DNA from: Dictyoglomota bacterium
GTDB lineage: Bacteria; Coprothermobacterota; Coprothermobacteria; Coprothermobacterales; JAADFF01
NCBI GenBank assembly: GCA_013153035.1
Contig: JAADFF010000046.1
Coordinates: 1 to 34,400 of the forward strand
Length of the DNA stretch: 34,400 nt
Direction: 5' to 3'
Part shown: piece by piece, positions 8,601 to 16,166 of the stretch
Layout of the letters: the number at the start of each line of letters is the position of its first letter
Numbering within the stretch: position 1 is the first letter of the stretch
Notes under the pieces: generated by a model
What the model was told of the DNA's origin: nothing
Seen by the model: the letters and a program-made list of their open reading frames with translations, nothing else
Database searches by the model: none
Translations under genes and position numbers: made by a program

Positions 8601-9159
8601 ATGGGAATCTTATCTTGCAGAGGCTATAAAACGATGCAATAGATGCCCTTTACATGAAAGCAGAACAAATCCTGTTCCTGGAGAAGGCAATCCCAACGCC
8701 TCCCTTATGTTTGTTGGAGAAGGTCCTGGAGCTGATGAGGATAGAATGGGAAGACCGTTTGTTGGGAGAGCAGGTAAGAGATTGGATTTATGGATAACAG
8801 ACTATCTGGGTATGAAACGTTCAGATGTTTATATAGCCAATACGGTAAAATGTCGTCCACCTGGTAATCGAGTACCTACAGATAGTGAGATGGCTATGTG
8901 CTTCCCATATTTATTAGCCCAGATATCGTTTATAAAACCTAAAGTTATAGTGGCACTTGGAAAAACAGCCGCTCAAGATTTACTAGGCTTTCCCAAGGCA
9001 ACCTCTCTTAAGCTTCTCCGGGCTGATAATCCCTATAGAAGGAACGGATATTATGTTGTTGTTACATATCACCCTGCAGCAATACTAAGAAACGCATCCT
9101 ATGAATCCGCAGTTAGAGAAGATTTAATAATAGCAAAGAAACTGTTAGAGGTGGGCTGA
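8587..9159 (+). CDS. Family 4 uracil-DNA glycosylase ([4Fe-4S])
   Basis: This enzyme excises uracil from DNA. The cluster ligands of family 4 are visible: CNRC near the start, then the Cys of [11 protein letters not shown] and the Cys of MAMCFPYLL. Motif [24 protein letters not shown] binds uracil and the late motif [10 protein letters not shown] is the histidine-containing catalytic loop. GTG 8587 gives 190 residues and the same N-terminal length as I recall for the T. maritima enzyme; AAGGAGG at 8569-8575 lies 11 bases upstream inside dut. TTG 8578 and GTG 8563 are alternatives. Overlap with dut ties prevention and repair of DNA uracil into one unit. The family is most common in thermophiles and anaerobes, but not restricted to them. 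Confidence 0.93.
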   Translation: MVHAKWESYLAEAIKRCNRCPLHESRTNPVPGEGNPNASLMFVGEGPGADEDRMGRPFVGRAGKRLDLWITDYLGMKRSDVYIANTVKCRPPGNRVPTDSEMAMCFPYLLAQISFIKPKVIVALGKTAAQDLLGFPKATSLKLLRADNPYRRNGYYVVVTYHPAAILRNASYESAVREDLIIAKKLLEVG

Positions 9160-9161
9160 TT

Positions 9162-10823
9162 ATGGTTAGATGGATTGTGATTAGTGGTATAGATGAAGTA
9201 GGTAGAAATTGCCATTTGCTAGAGACAGATGATGAATTGTATATTGTTGATTGTGGTGTGAGATTTGGTACACTAAAAGAACCAGGTATAGAATATATCA
9301 TTCCTGATTTTTCCTATATTGTAGAGAATGCCGATAAGTTAAAAGGGGCATTTTTCTCTCACGCTCACGAAGACCATATAGGAGCTGTCCCATATCTTTT
9401 AGAAGCTTTGAAAGGAAAACTAAATCGTCTAGATATATACAGCGCTCCACTGACTTTAGAGATGCTTAAAGACTATGTGGGTGGGCATCATGGCATAGCT
9501 GTGAATATGCGAGCTATACATCCTCGAGAGGAAATTCGTATATCACATAACTTAAGTGTTTTACCGATACACGTCAATCATAGTATTCCCCATGCCTTGT
9601 CTTTGGCTTTTTATACGAAAGAGGGAAAAATCATATATACCGGTGATTTTAAAATAGATCAAAATCATCCTACAATGGAAACAACTGATCTTCATACCTT
9701 CGCACGACTTGGGGAAGAAGGAGTAAAACTACTTCTTTCTGATAGTACCAATGCCGATGAACCGGGCTTTGGTACTTCTGAGATGAAGGTCAGAGAAGGA
9801 TTAGAAAAGGTTTTTGCTACATATACAGATAGAAGAATTATCATTAGTGTATTTGCTTCTCATGTTAGTCGAATTGAACTTATTATGAGTCTCGCTAAGA
9901 AATATGGTAGGGTAGTAGCAGTTGATGGTAGGGGAATTGTAAAGATTACCCAACTGTCACGAAAATTAGGTTTTCTCGCCGACTATGACGATATTATTGT
10001 CTCTGTATCTGATGCCCTAGCATTGCCACCTGAATCTCAGGTTATATTAAGCACGGGCACTCAGGGAGAACCCTTATCTGCCCTAACTCGTATGGCATAT
10101 GATAAACATAGATTTATCAAACTTCAACCGGAAGATGTTGTTGTTATATCTGCTGACCCGATTCCCGGCAATGAAAGAGCTATATTTGACGTTATCAATC
10201 GTCTGTTTAAGAAAGGAGTAGAGGTTGTATACTCGGAATATTTTCTTGTACATGCTTCGGGTCACGCTTCTATGGAGGAACTGAGATTGATGCTTAATTT
10301 AGTAAGACCTGAATACTTTGTACCCATACATGGTGAAAGAAGACAATTGGTATCTCATAAAAAACTTGCAATAGAAACGAGGGCAGTTAAGGAAGATAAC
10401 GTATATCTTTTAGAGCGAGGAGATGCTATAAGGTTCGAAGACGGTAAGGCTACTATAGAGAAAGAAGTGGCTTCAGCTAGAGAAATTCTCGTTGATGGCG
10501 GGGTTGTTGATATTTCTACTCAAGTTGTAAGTCAGCGTATGGAGCTTGCAAAGGATGGTATTATCATAGCTATCTTTACACTTGACAGGAGAAATAAAGC
10601 CAAACTCCAAGATCTTGTTGTTAAAGGGGCTTATGTAGGTGATGAAAAAGAACTTCAGAGTCTTAAACAGTACATATCATCGGCAGCAGGTGAAATTGTT
10701 TCTCGACCTGATCTAACAATTAAGCAGAAAGAGGATATGATGAAAGAAAAAATAGCATCAAAGCTGGCATCTAAATGGAGGCAAAAGCCTCATATAGAAG
10801 TCAGAGTTATACCTGTTCATTAG
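9162..10823 (+). CDS. rnj: Ribonuclease J
   Basis: RNase J combines endonuclease and 5'-to-3' exonuclease activity and matures or degrades RNA. The 553-residue protein has the metallo-beta-lactamase motif SHAHEDHIGA (His67, His69, Asp71, His72), His140 in HVNHSIPHAL, Asp162 in YTGDFKID, and the beta-CASP motifs including DSTNADEPG, LSTGTQGEP and HASGHAS, then PIHGERRQL and a C-terminal domain. It starts two bases after the UDG stop. Its stop codon is the first three bases of the rightmost strand of a perfect palindrome at 10821-10856, and its last 17 bases overlap the convergent TIM-barrel gene. Confidence 0.96.
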   Translation: MVRWIVISGIDEVGRNCHLLETDDELYIVDCGVRFGTLKEPGIEYIIPDFSYIVENADKLKGAFFSHAHEDHIGAVPYLLEALKGKLNRLDIYSAPLTLEMLKDYVGGHHGIAVNMRAIHPREEIRISHNLSVLPIHVNHSIPHALSLAFYTKEGKIIYTGDFKIDQNHPTMETTDLHTFARLGEEGVKLLLSDSTNADEPGFGTSEMKVREGLEKVFATYTDRRIIISVFASHVSRIELIMSLAKKYGRVVAVDGRGIVKITQLSRKLGFLADYDDIIVSVSDALALPPESQVILSTGTQGEPLSALTRMAYDKHRFIKLQPEDVVVISADPIPGNERAIFDVINRLFKKGVEVVYSEYFLVHASGHASMEELRLMLNLVRPEYFVPIHGERRQLVSHKKLAIETRAVKEDNVYLLERGDAIRFEDGKATIEKEVASAREILVDGGVVDISTQVVSQRMELAKDGIIIAIFTLDRRNKAKLQDLVVKGAYVGDEKELQSLKQYISSAAGEIVSRPDLTIKQKEDMMKEKIASKLASKWRQKPHIEVRVIPVH

Positions 10824-11595
10824 AGAGCAGAGAGCGTATACGCTCTCTGCTCTCTATAAAGTCTTCAATATCGTTGAATTCTCTAATCTCCAGTAGTATG
10901 ATTCTCCCTTTTAGAAATGGAATAAGTTTATTCCAATCTACAGTGCCATGTCCTATAGGTTTGTGCTCATCGTATTTCCCATTATTATCGTGAGCATGAA
11001 TGTACTTAATACGTTCAACAACATCATAGGCATTTCTCATACCGTCAAAGTTCCATCTCATTGTATTGGCATGTCCTACATCGAGGCATATACCGGCGCT
11101 GGGAAATTTTCTTACAAATGCTATGAAGCTATCAAGTCGTGAAAACAACTCTCTTTTTACCCCATTTTCTATAAGAAGAGTGGTACCTGTTATTGAGGCC
11201 ACTTGAAGTAAACGATAAATAGAATCTTCTGAAGATGACATGTTAATGTGTGAAAAATCTACAGATTTTGTACCAGTAGGTTTGCCTGTATGTACCACGG
11301 CGAGGCGTGCTCCTATTCGCCTCGCCGTGATTAGTGCTCGTGTTGATAGCTCCAGTGATACCCGTCGAATATCTGGGTTTGCACTAGCAATGTTCATATC
11401 AAGATATGGTAGATGCACTGAAAGTTTTAGATGAGTATCCTTGAAAAATCGATAAGTTTCTTCTATCCCATTTTCTGATAGTAAAACAAGCCCATCTCCC
11501 CATAGCTCAACCCCATCAAAGCCATATTCGAGTGCCAGTTTAGCCGTTTCTATCCCTTGTTTGTCACCAAATGATGAAGCGGGGAGAAAGAACAT
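10807..11595 (-). CDS. Endonuclease IV / xylose isomerase-type TIM-barrel protein
   Basis: This 262-residue protein has the TIM-barrel fold of the AP-endonuclease-2 superfamily. Likely metal ligands are seen in order: the Glu of GVELW, His in LSVHLP, His in VVHTG, Glu in LLIENG, Asp and His in CLDVGHAN, HAHDN, and Glu in ILLEIREF. The family includes sugar epimerases, isomerases and true AP endonucleases; which one cannot be decided, though the short length favours a sugar or sugar-acid isomerase. A good SD (AGAGGAAGG) precedes the ATG. It follows the cupin gene by four bases. Its last codons are made of the 36-bp palindrome, and a second perfect inverted repeat lies at 11296-11329. Confidence 0.8.
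   Translation of the reverse strand: MFFLPASSFGDKQGIETAKLALEYGFDGVELWGDGLVLLSENGIEETYRFFKDTHLKLSVHLPYLDMNIASANPDIRRVSLELSTRALITARRIGARLAVVHTGKPTGTKSVDFSHINMSSSEDSIYRLLQVASITGTTLLIENGVKRELFSRLDSFIAFVRKFPSAGICLDVGHANTMRWNFDGMRNAYDVVERIKYIHAHDNNGKYDEHKPIGHGTVDWNKLIPFLKGRIILLEIREFNDIEDFIESRERIRSLLSNEQV
10821..10856. repeat. Perfect 36-bp palindrome at the convergent rnj / TIM-barrel gene ends
   Basis: The half-site TAGAGAGCAGAGAGCGTA (10821-10838) is followed directly by its exact reverse complement (10839-10856). As RNA either strand could form a 16-bp stem with a TATA loop. It starts at the rnj stop codon and codes for the ESRERIRSLL tail of the minus-strand protein. No T-tract follows on either strand, so it lacks the second half of a standard intrinsic terminator. 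Confidence 0.95.
11296..11329. repeat. Perfect 12-bp inverted repeat inside the TIM-barrel gene
   Basis: CACGGCGAGGCG (11296-11307) and its exact reverse complement (11318-11329) flank a 10-base loop. The arms are almost pure G/C in a gene otherwise near 40% G+C and encode, on the minus strand, TARRIGARLAV with rare CGC, CTC and GCC codons. No T-run follows. Confidence 0.9.
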
Positions 11596-11599
11596 GCTT

Positions 11600-11947
11600 T
11601 TAATCCTTCCTCTTAGGAATGATACAGATGAAATTCATAGGCTCATCGCCTACATTAATAAACTGATGCATAATATTTGGTGGAACATATGCAGCAGTTC
11701 CTGGTGTAAGTTCATAATCTCCAAATTCAGTATGAAGCTTACCTTTACCCTTTACAAAGAAAATTTCATGCTCCCATTCGTGTTTGTGGTAAGGTGTAGC
11801 TTTTCCAGGTTCCACCGTGAAGTATCTCATTTCAAATGTGGGAACCCCGATATCCTTTGATAAAAGCCACTGAATCCATACTCCCTCCAAACCATAAACC
11901 TCTTCTTTGGGATGAGTATCAATGTGTGTAATGAATGGCTTTTGCAT
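11600..11947 (-). CDS. Cupin domain protein
   Basis: This is a 115-residue single-domain cupin. Motif 1 is PYHKHEWEHEIFFVKGKGKL, with His, His and Glu metal ligands, and motif 2 is PPNIMHQFINVGDEPM with the final His. Such small cupins bind a metal and serve as isomerases, dioxygenases or sugar-binding proteins; the substrate is unknown. AAAGGAGGGGG precedes the ATG. It is the first gene of a two-gene minus-strand unit with the TIM-barrel protein, which suggests a shared small-molecule, probably carbohydrate, pathway. It diverges from the NTPase at 12018. Confidence 0.85.
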   Translation of the reverse strand: MQKPFITHIDTHPKEEVYGLEGVWIQWLLSKDIGVPTFEMRYFTVEPGKATPYHKHEWEHEIFFVKGKGKLHTEFGDYELTPGTAAYVPPNIMHQFINVGDEPMNFICIIPKRKD

Positions 11948-11971
11948 ATTTTCCCCCTCCTTTGTTATAAT
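11942..11971 (+). promoter_or_regulatory. Extended -10 promoter for the NTPase-argF-arcC unit
   Basis: TGTTATAAT (11963-11971) is a perfect -10 box with the TGn extension. A weak -35 (TTGCAT, 11942-11947) lies 18 bases upstream, across the cupin start codon. Initiation near 11978 leaves a leader of about 40 bases with AAAGGGGG before the ATG. I found no well-spaced promoter for the divergent cupin gene. Confidence 0.6.
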
Positions 11972-12017
11972 CTAAATGTAGTATATCAAATATCCTTCAG
12001 AAAGGGGGAATCCGTAA

Positions 12018-13334
12018 ATGGATAGAAAGAAAGTCATCATCATGGGGGCGGCAGGTCGCGACTTCCACAACTTTAACACTTATTTTAGAGACAGAGAAGA
12101 ATATGAGGTGGTCGCCTTTACCGCCACACAGATTCCAGACATCGAGGGAAGGGTATATCCCGCAGAGCTTGCAGGAAAACTTTATCCTGAGGGTATTCCC
12201 ATATATCCTGAGGAGCAGCTTCCCGAGCTTATTAAGAAACATAACGTTGACTTTGTAGTATTTTCCTATTCAGATGTATCTCATGAATATGTAATGCATA
12301 AAGCTAGCCTTGTTCATGCTGCTGGTGCATCCTACATGCTTCTTGGTCCCGGCCATACAATGTTAAAATCCTCTAAGCCAGTTATTGCTATCGTTGCCGG
12401 TCGTACTGGTTCTGGTAAATCTCAGACAACAAGAAGAGTTGTTGAGATTCTCAGAAATATGGGTAAAAAAGTTGTTGTTGTCAGACACCCAATGCCTTAT
12501 GGCGACCTTGTAAAGCAGAAGGTACAGAGATTTGCTACCTATGAGGATTTGGATAAACATAATTGTACCATTGAAGAAAGGGAAGAGTATGAGCCACATA
12601 TTGACCGTGGTGCTGTTGTCTATGCCGGTGTAGACTATGAAGCTATTCTCAGAGAGGCAGAGAAAGAAGCAGATGTTGTTCTTTGGGATGGTGGAAACAA
12701 TGACTTCCCATTCTATGTTCCAGATTTAACTATCACTGTTGTTGACCCACACAGGCCGGGACATGAGGTCACATATCACCCCGGTGAGACTAATGTTCGT
12801 ATCGCCGATGTTATTGTTATCAACAAAGTTGATACTGCTGATCTTGAAAATATCGAGTTCGTAAGAGAAAATGTCAGAGCAGTTAATCCAGATGCTGTTA
12901 TTATTGAGGCAGCATCTCCACTGTTTGTTGAAGATCCTGATGCCATTCGCGGTAAGAGAGTATTGGTTGTTGAGGATGGTCCAACTCTGACACACGGAGA
13001 GATGTCTTATGGTGCCGGTTACATTGCAGCAATCAAGTATGGTGCTGCTGAAATTGTCAGAGCAAAGGAATTTGCTGTGGGAACCATCAAAGCTGCTTAC
13101 GAAAAATATACTCAGATTGAAGAGGTCCTTCCGGCTGTTGGTTATAGTGAACAGCAGCTTAAAGACCTTGAGGAGACTATCAATGCCACAGATGCTGATG
13201 TTGTTGTTTCCGCAACACCTATCAATCTACAGCGTGTTATCAAGGTTAACAAACCAATGGTTAGAGTTAGATACGAGCTTCAGGAGATTGGCAAGCCAAC
13301 CCTTGAAGACATCATCAAAAAGCAGTTTGCTTAA
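12018..13334 (+). CDS. Cyclic 2,3-diphosphoglycerate synthetase-like NTPase (COG2403 type)
   Basis: The 438-residue protein begins with a Rossmann-like domain (IIMGAAGRDFHNFN) and continues with a P-loop NTPase domain: Walker A GRTGSGKS at residues 128-135, RHPMPYGDL, an acidic WDGGNNDFPF segment at 223-232, and NKVD at 269-272. This architecture matches the family named for archaeal cyclic 2,3-diphosphoglycerate synthetase and annotated as a predicted GTPase in bacteria. In archaea the enzyme closes 2,3-diphosphoglycerate with ATP; bacterial members are uncharacterised as far as I know. Here it heads an operon with ornithine carbamoyltransferase and carbamate kinase, so a role tied to carbamoyl phosphate or amino-acid catabolism is at least as likely. 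Family is confident; function is not. Confidence 0.8.
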   Translation: MDRKKVIIMGAAGRDFHNFNTYFRDREEYEVVAFTATQIPDIEGRVYPAELAGKLYPEGIPIYPEEQLPELIKKHNVDFVVFSYSDVSHEYVMHKASLVHAAGASYMLLGPGHTMLKSSKPVIAIVAGRTGSGKSQTTRRVVEILRNMGKKVVVVRHPMPYGDLVKQKVQRFATYEDLDKHNCTIEEREEYEPHIDRGAVVYAGVDYEAILREAEKEADVVLWDGGNNDFPFYVPDLTITVVDPHRPGHEVTYHPGETNVRIADVIVINKVDTADLENIEFVRENVRAVNPDAVIIEAASPLFVEDPDAIRGKRVLVVEDGPTLTHGEMSYGAGYIAAIKYGAAEIVRAKEFAVGTIKAAYEKYTQIEEVLPAVGYSEQQLKDLEETINATDADVVVSATPINLQRVIKVNKPMVRVRYELQEIGKPTLEDIIKKQFA

Positions 13335-13355
13335 TATTATAAATTTATCACCATT

Positions 13356-13378
13356 GGGGGCACTACCGGTGCCCCCTT
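13356..13378 (+). terminator. GC-rich hairpin between the NTPase gene and argF (weak terminator or attenuator)
   Basis: GGGGGCAC (13356-13363) pairs with GTGCCCCC (13369-13376) around TACCG. Only two T residues follow, so full termination is doubtful; partial attenuation or 3'-end protection of the upstream mRNA are alternatives. argF has its own strong SD but no clear promoter. Confidence 0.55.
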
Positions 13379-13403
13379 AACACATTAGAGGGAGGGATGA
13401 AAT

Positions 13404-14339
13404 ATGGCTATTAATATGAAAGGGAAAAGTATTACCTCTATGCTTGATCTTTCTAGAGAGGAAATTTGGCAGATTCTTGAATTTGCTAAACAGATGAAGC
13501 ATGAACACCTTGCAGGTAAAAGACATGATTACCTTAAAGGTAGAACTCTTGCCATGATTTTCCAGAAACCATCTACCCGTACAAGGGTATCCTTTGAGGT
13601 TGGCATATATCAGCTTGGGGGTTATGCACTCTATCTTGGAGCAAACGATCTGCAGCTCAGAAGAGGAGAAACTATTGCAGATACAGCCAGAGTTCTTTCT
13701 AGATATGTAGATGGTATCATGGCTCGTGTCTTTGACCACAAAGATATAGTAGATCTAGCAACATATTCTAGTGTTCCCGTAATCAACGGTTTGTCAGACT
13801 TTGAGCATCCTATGCAGATTTTGGCCGACTTTCTAACAATTTGGGAAAAGAAAGGGACACTTGAAGGTCTAAAATTTGCATATGTTGGTGACGGAAACAA
13901 TGTGGCAAATTCTCTTATATTTGGTGCCGCTACCATCGGTATGGATATATATGTTGCATCTCCTAAGGGATATGAACCTCTGCCAGAAGTAGTTGGTAAG
14001 GCTCAGGAAATTGCTAAGAAATCTGGTTCTAAGGTTGTTATTACTAATGACCCCATTGAGGCAGTAAAAGATGCAGATGTTATTTACACAGATGTATGGG
14101 CATCTATGGGACAGGAAGCAGAGGCCGAACAGAGAAGAAGGATTTTTGAGCCATATCAGGTAAATCCAGAACTTGTAAAACATGCCAAAGAGGATTATCT
14201 GTTTATGCACTGTTTGCCAGCACACAGAGGAGAAGAGGTTGTAGATGAAATTGTTGACGGACCAAATTCTGTCGTATTTGATGAAGCAGAAAATAGACTT
14301 CATGCCCAGAAAGCCGTAATGGCCCTTATTATGAGGTAG
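13404..14339 (+). CDS. argF: Ornithine carbamoyltransferase
   Basis: This 311-residue enzyme joins carbamoyl phosphate and ornithine to citrulline, or runs in reverse in catabolism. The carbamoyl-phosphate motif STRTR is at residues 57-61, HPMQ at 135-138 (many homologues have HPCQ), the ornithine-specific DVWASMGQE at 230-238, and the [11 protein letters not shown] motif has Cys270. The SMG motif supports ornithine over other acceptors. GGGAGGG lies seven bases before the ATG. It is followed by carbamate kinase after 10 bases, which favours the catabolic direction (ArcB role); no arginine deiminase gene is in the window. Confidence 0.95.
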   Translation: MAINMKGKSITSMLDLSREEIWQILEFAKQMKHEHLAGKRHDYLKGRTLAMIFQKPSTRTRVSFEVGIYQLGGYALYLGANDLQLRRGETIADTARVLSRYVDGIMARVFDHKDIVDLATYSSVPVINGLSDFEHPMQILADFLTIWEKKGTLEGLKFAYVGDGNNVANSLIFGAATIGMDIYVASPKGYEPLPEVVGKAQEIAKKSGSKVVITNDPIEAVKDADVIYTDVWASMGQEAEAEQRRRIFEPYQVNPELVKHAKEDYLFMHCLPAHRGEEVVDEIVDGPNSVVFDEAENRLHAQKAVMALIMR

Positions 14340-14349
14340 GTGATATTTT

Positions 14350-15285
14350 ATGAAGGTTGTCATAGCCCTAGGGGGAAATGCCATACAACTGCCGGGTAGT
14401 AAGGGGGATGCTTTTTCTCAACTTAAGGCATGTAACCAAACAGCAGAAAGCCTATTTAAAGTGCTTTCCGATCCTGGGGTAAAGGTGGCATTGACACACG
14501 GTAACGGTCCACAGGTTGGTATGGAACTACTTAGACATGATATTGCCAAAGACAAACTGCCACCATTTCCCATGGATTTTCTCGGGGCTATGACCCAGGG
14601 ATATATTGGTTATATGCTCTCTCAGTCTATTAGAAATATCTTTGATAAGCATGGTGTGAATAGAGGAGTGGCCACTATTGTTACCCAGGTTATTGTTGAC
14701 CCTTCCGATCCTGCATTCGAAAACCCTACTAAGCCAGTTGGGCCGTTTTATAGCAAAGAAGAGGCAGAAGAACTTATGGCTTCCAAAGGCTGGGTTATTA
14801 AAGAAGATGCCGGCAGAGGATATAGAAGGGTTGTTCCATCTCCGGAACCACTTGATATTGTGGAGCTAGAGGAAATTAGAGATATATATGAGGATGGCAA
14901 GATTCCTATATCTGTTGGTGGTGGAGGTATACCTGTTATCAAGACAGAAGAGGGACTTCGTGGTGTAGAGGCCGTTATAGATAAGGATCTTGCTTCAGCA
15001 CTTCTCGCTAACAAACTGGGAGCCGAAAAGCTTATAATACTTACGCAAGTAGATAAGGTATATATTAACTTTGGCAAACCTGAACAGAAGGGGCTCGATA
15101 GAGTATCTCTTGAGGAAATAAAAAGATACTATGAAGAGGGACATTTCCCTGCTGGTTCAATGGGACCTAAGGTTAAGGCAGCAATTAAGTTCTTGGAAAG
15201 AGGCGGCAGCGAAGTTATTATCGCATCTCTCGAAGATGCAGCTCTGGCTATTCAGGGTAAAGCAGGAACAACAATTTTCAAGTAA
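14350..15285 (+). CDS. arcC: Carbamate kinase
   Basis: Carbamate kinase transfers phosphate from carbamoyl phosphate to ADP, releasing ammonia and CO2 from carbamate. The 311-residue protein has the amino-acid-kinase start VIALGGNAI, LTHGNGPQVG, the insert with PTKPVGPFY, and the GSMGPKVKAAI segment near the C-terminus. AGGTAGGTGAT precedes the ATG. Together with the preceding OTC it would give one ATP per citrulline cleaved. cdaA starts 17 bases later without a terminator, so transcription may continue into the c-di-AMP block. Confidence 0.96.
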   Translation: MKVVIALGGNAIQLPGSKGDAFSQLKACNQTAESLFKVLSDPGVKVALTHGNGPQVGMELLRHDIAKDKLPPFPMDFLGAMTQGYIGYMLSQSIRNIFDKHGVNRGVATIVTQVIVDPSDPAFENPTKPVGPFYSKEEAEELMASKGWVIKEDAGRGYRRVVPSPEPLDIVELEEIRDIYEDGKIPISVGGGGIPVIKTEEGLRGVEAVIDKDLASALLANKLGAEKLIILTQVDKVYINFGKPEQKGLDRVSLEEIKRYYEEGHFPAGSMGPKVKAAIKFLERGGSEVIIASLEDAALAIQGKAGTTIFK

Positions 15286-15302
15286 GCATGAGGTGAGATA
15301 AC

Positions 15303-16166
15303 ATGTTGGGAAGTTCCTCTACACTGATAATGCTGTTGGATATACTTATTGTTACATTATTTATATATAATTTGCTTAAGATACTACAAAGTGTAGGGGG
15401 GCTTCCCCTTGCTATTAGATTTGTAACAGTTGCTTTTATACTGTCTGTCATTTCTTGGGTTTCCAAGCACTTTCATATCCTCATATTTACAGGATGGGTT
15501 GCCGACAAGGTGCTAGCCATTCTGTTGATTTCTGTTCCTATTATTTTTCAGCCCGAGTTTCGAAGAGCTCTTCAAAGATTTCAGCTTCTTCGTTTTCCCT
15601 CAAGTAAGTCAATAAGTTTTCGTGTCATTGATGAAGTTTTACTTGCATCTGAATGGTTAAGAAAAAATGGATATGGAGCGTTAATTATCATCGAAAGAGA
15701 TGATGTGATAGGTGATGTGGAGGCAGGAAGAGGTACTATAATAGATGCTCTTCCCAAAGCTAAGCTTATAGAAACAATCTTTTATCCGGGATCTCCACTT
15801 CATGATGGTGCAGTTATTATTAATCAAAAAGGAAAAATATGGGCGGCTGGCTATGTGGTACCTATTCCAGAGGACATCAACATAGACACCAGTTTATATT
15901 CTCATTTCGGAACAAGACATACAGCTGCCCTTGCTATAACCCGTGAAAAAGATGTTGTGGCCATCATTGTATCAGAAGAGAAAAAGTGGATAAAAATCGC
16001 ATATAAAGGCAAAATATTAGACGATACTTTTAATGCTTCTCCTCGTGAGATATTAACCAAATTACTTATAAGAGAAAAGGAAGAAGAAAAGAGAAAAAAA
16101 TCTTCTAATGTGAAATCTAGAAATAGACGGCAGAGAAAGAAGGGCGATCGAGATGCAACAGAATAG
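15303..16166 (+). CDS. cdaA: Diadenylate cyclase CdaA (membrane-bound, DAC domain)
   Basis: CdaA makes cyclic di-AMP from two ATP. The 287-residue protein has three N-terminal membrane segments (about residues 8-28, 37-55, 60-82), a short helix, and a DAC (DisA_N) domain with the signature PLHDGAVII (DGA 168-170) and GTRHTAAL (RHT 205-207). A basic tail (KRKKSSNVKSRNRRQRKKG) follows. GAGGTGAGAT precedes the ATG. The regulator gene cdaR starts inside its last 14 bases and glmM follows, the conserved cdaA-cdaR-glmM order seen in Firmicutes and others. c-di-AMP typically controls potassium uptake and cell-wall stress. Confidence 0.96.
   Translation: MLGSSSTLIMLLDILIVTLFIYNLLKILQSVGGLPLAIRFVTVAFILSVISWVSKHFHILIFTGWVADKVLAILLISVPIIFQPEFRRALQRFQLLRFPSSKSISFRVIDEVLLASEWLRKNGYGALIIIERDDVIGDVEAGRGTIIDALPKAKLIETIFYPGSPLHDGAVIINQKGKIWAAGYVVPIPEDINIDTSLYSHFGTRHTAALAITREKDVVAIIVSEEKKWIKIAYKGKILDDTFNASPREILTKLLIREKEEEKRKKSSNVKSRNRRQRKKGDRDATE

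Noticed and set aside
10775-10993. Plus-strand open frame containing ESRERIRSLL
   Set aside because: The peptide matches the TIM-barrel tail only because the palindrome reads the same on both strands; there is no SD and it is antisense to a real gene.
13404-15285. A full arginine deiminase pathway
   Set aside because: OTC and carbamate kinase are present but no arginine deiminase or antiporter gene is in the window.
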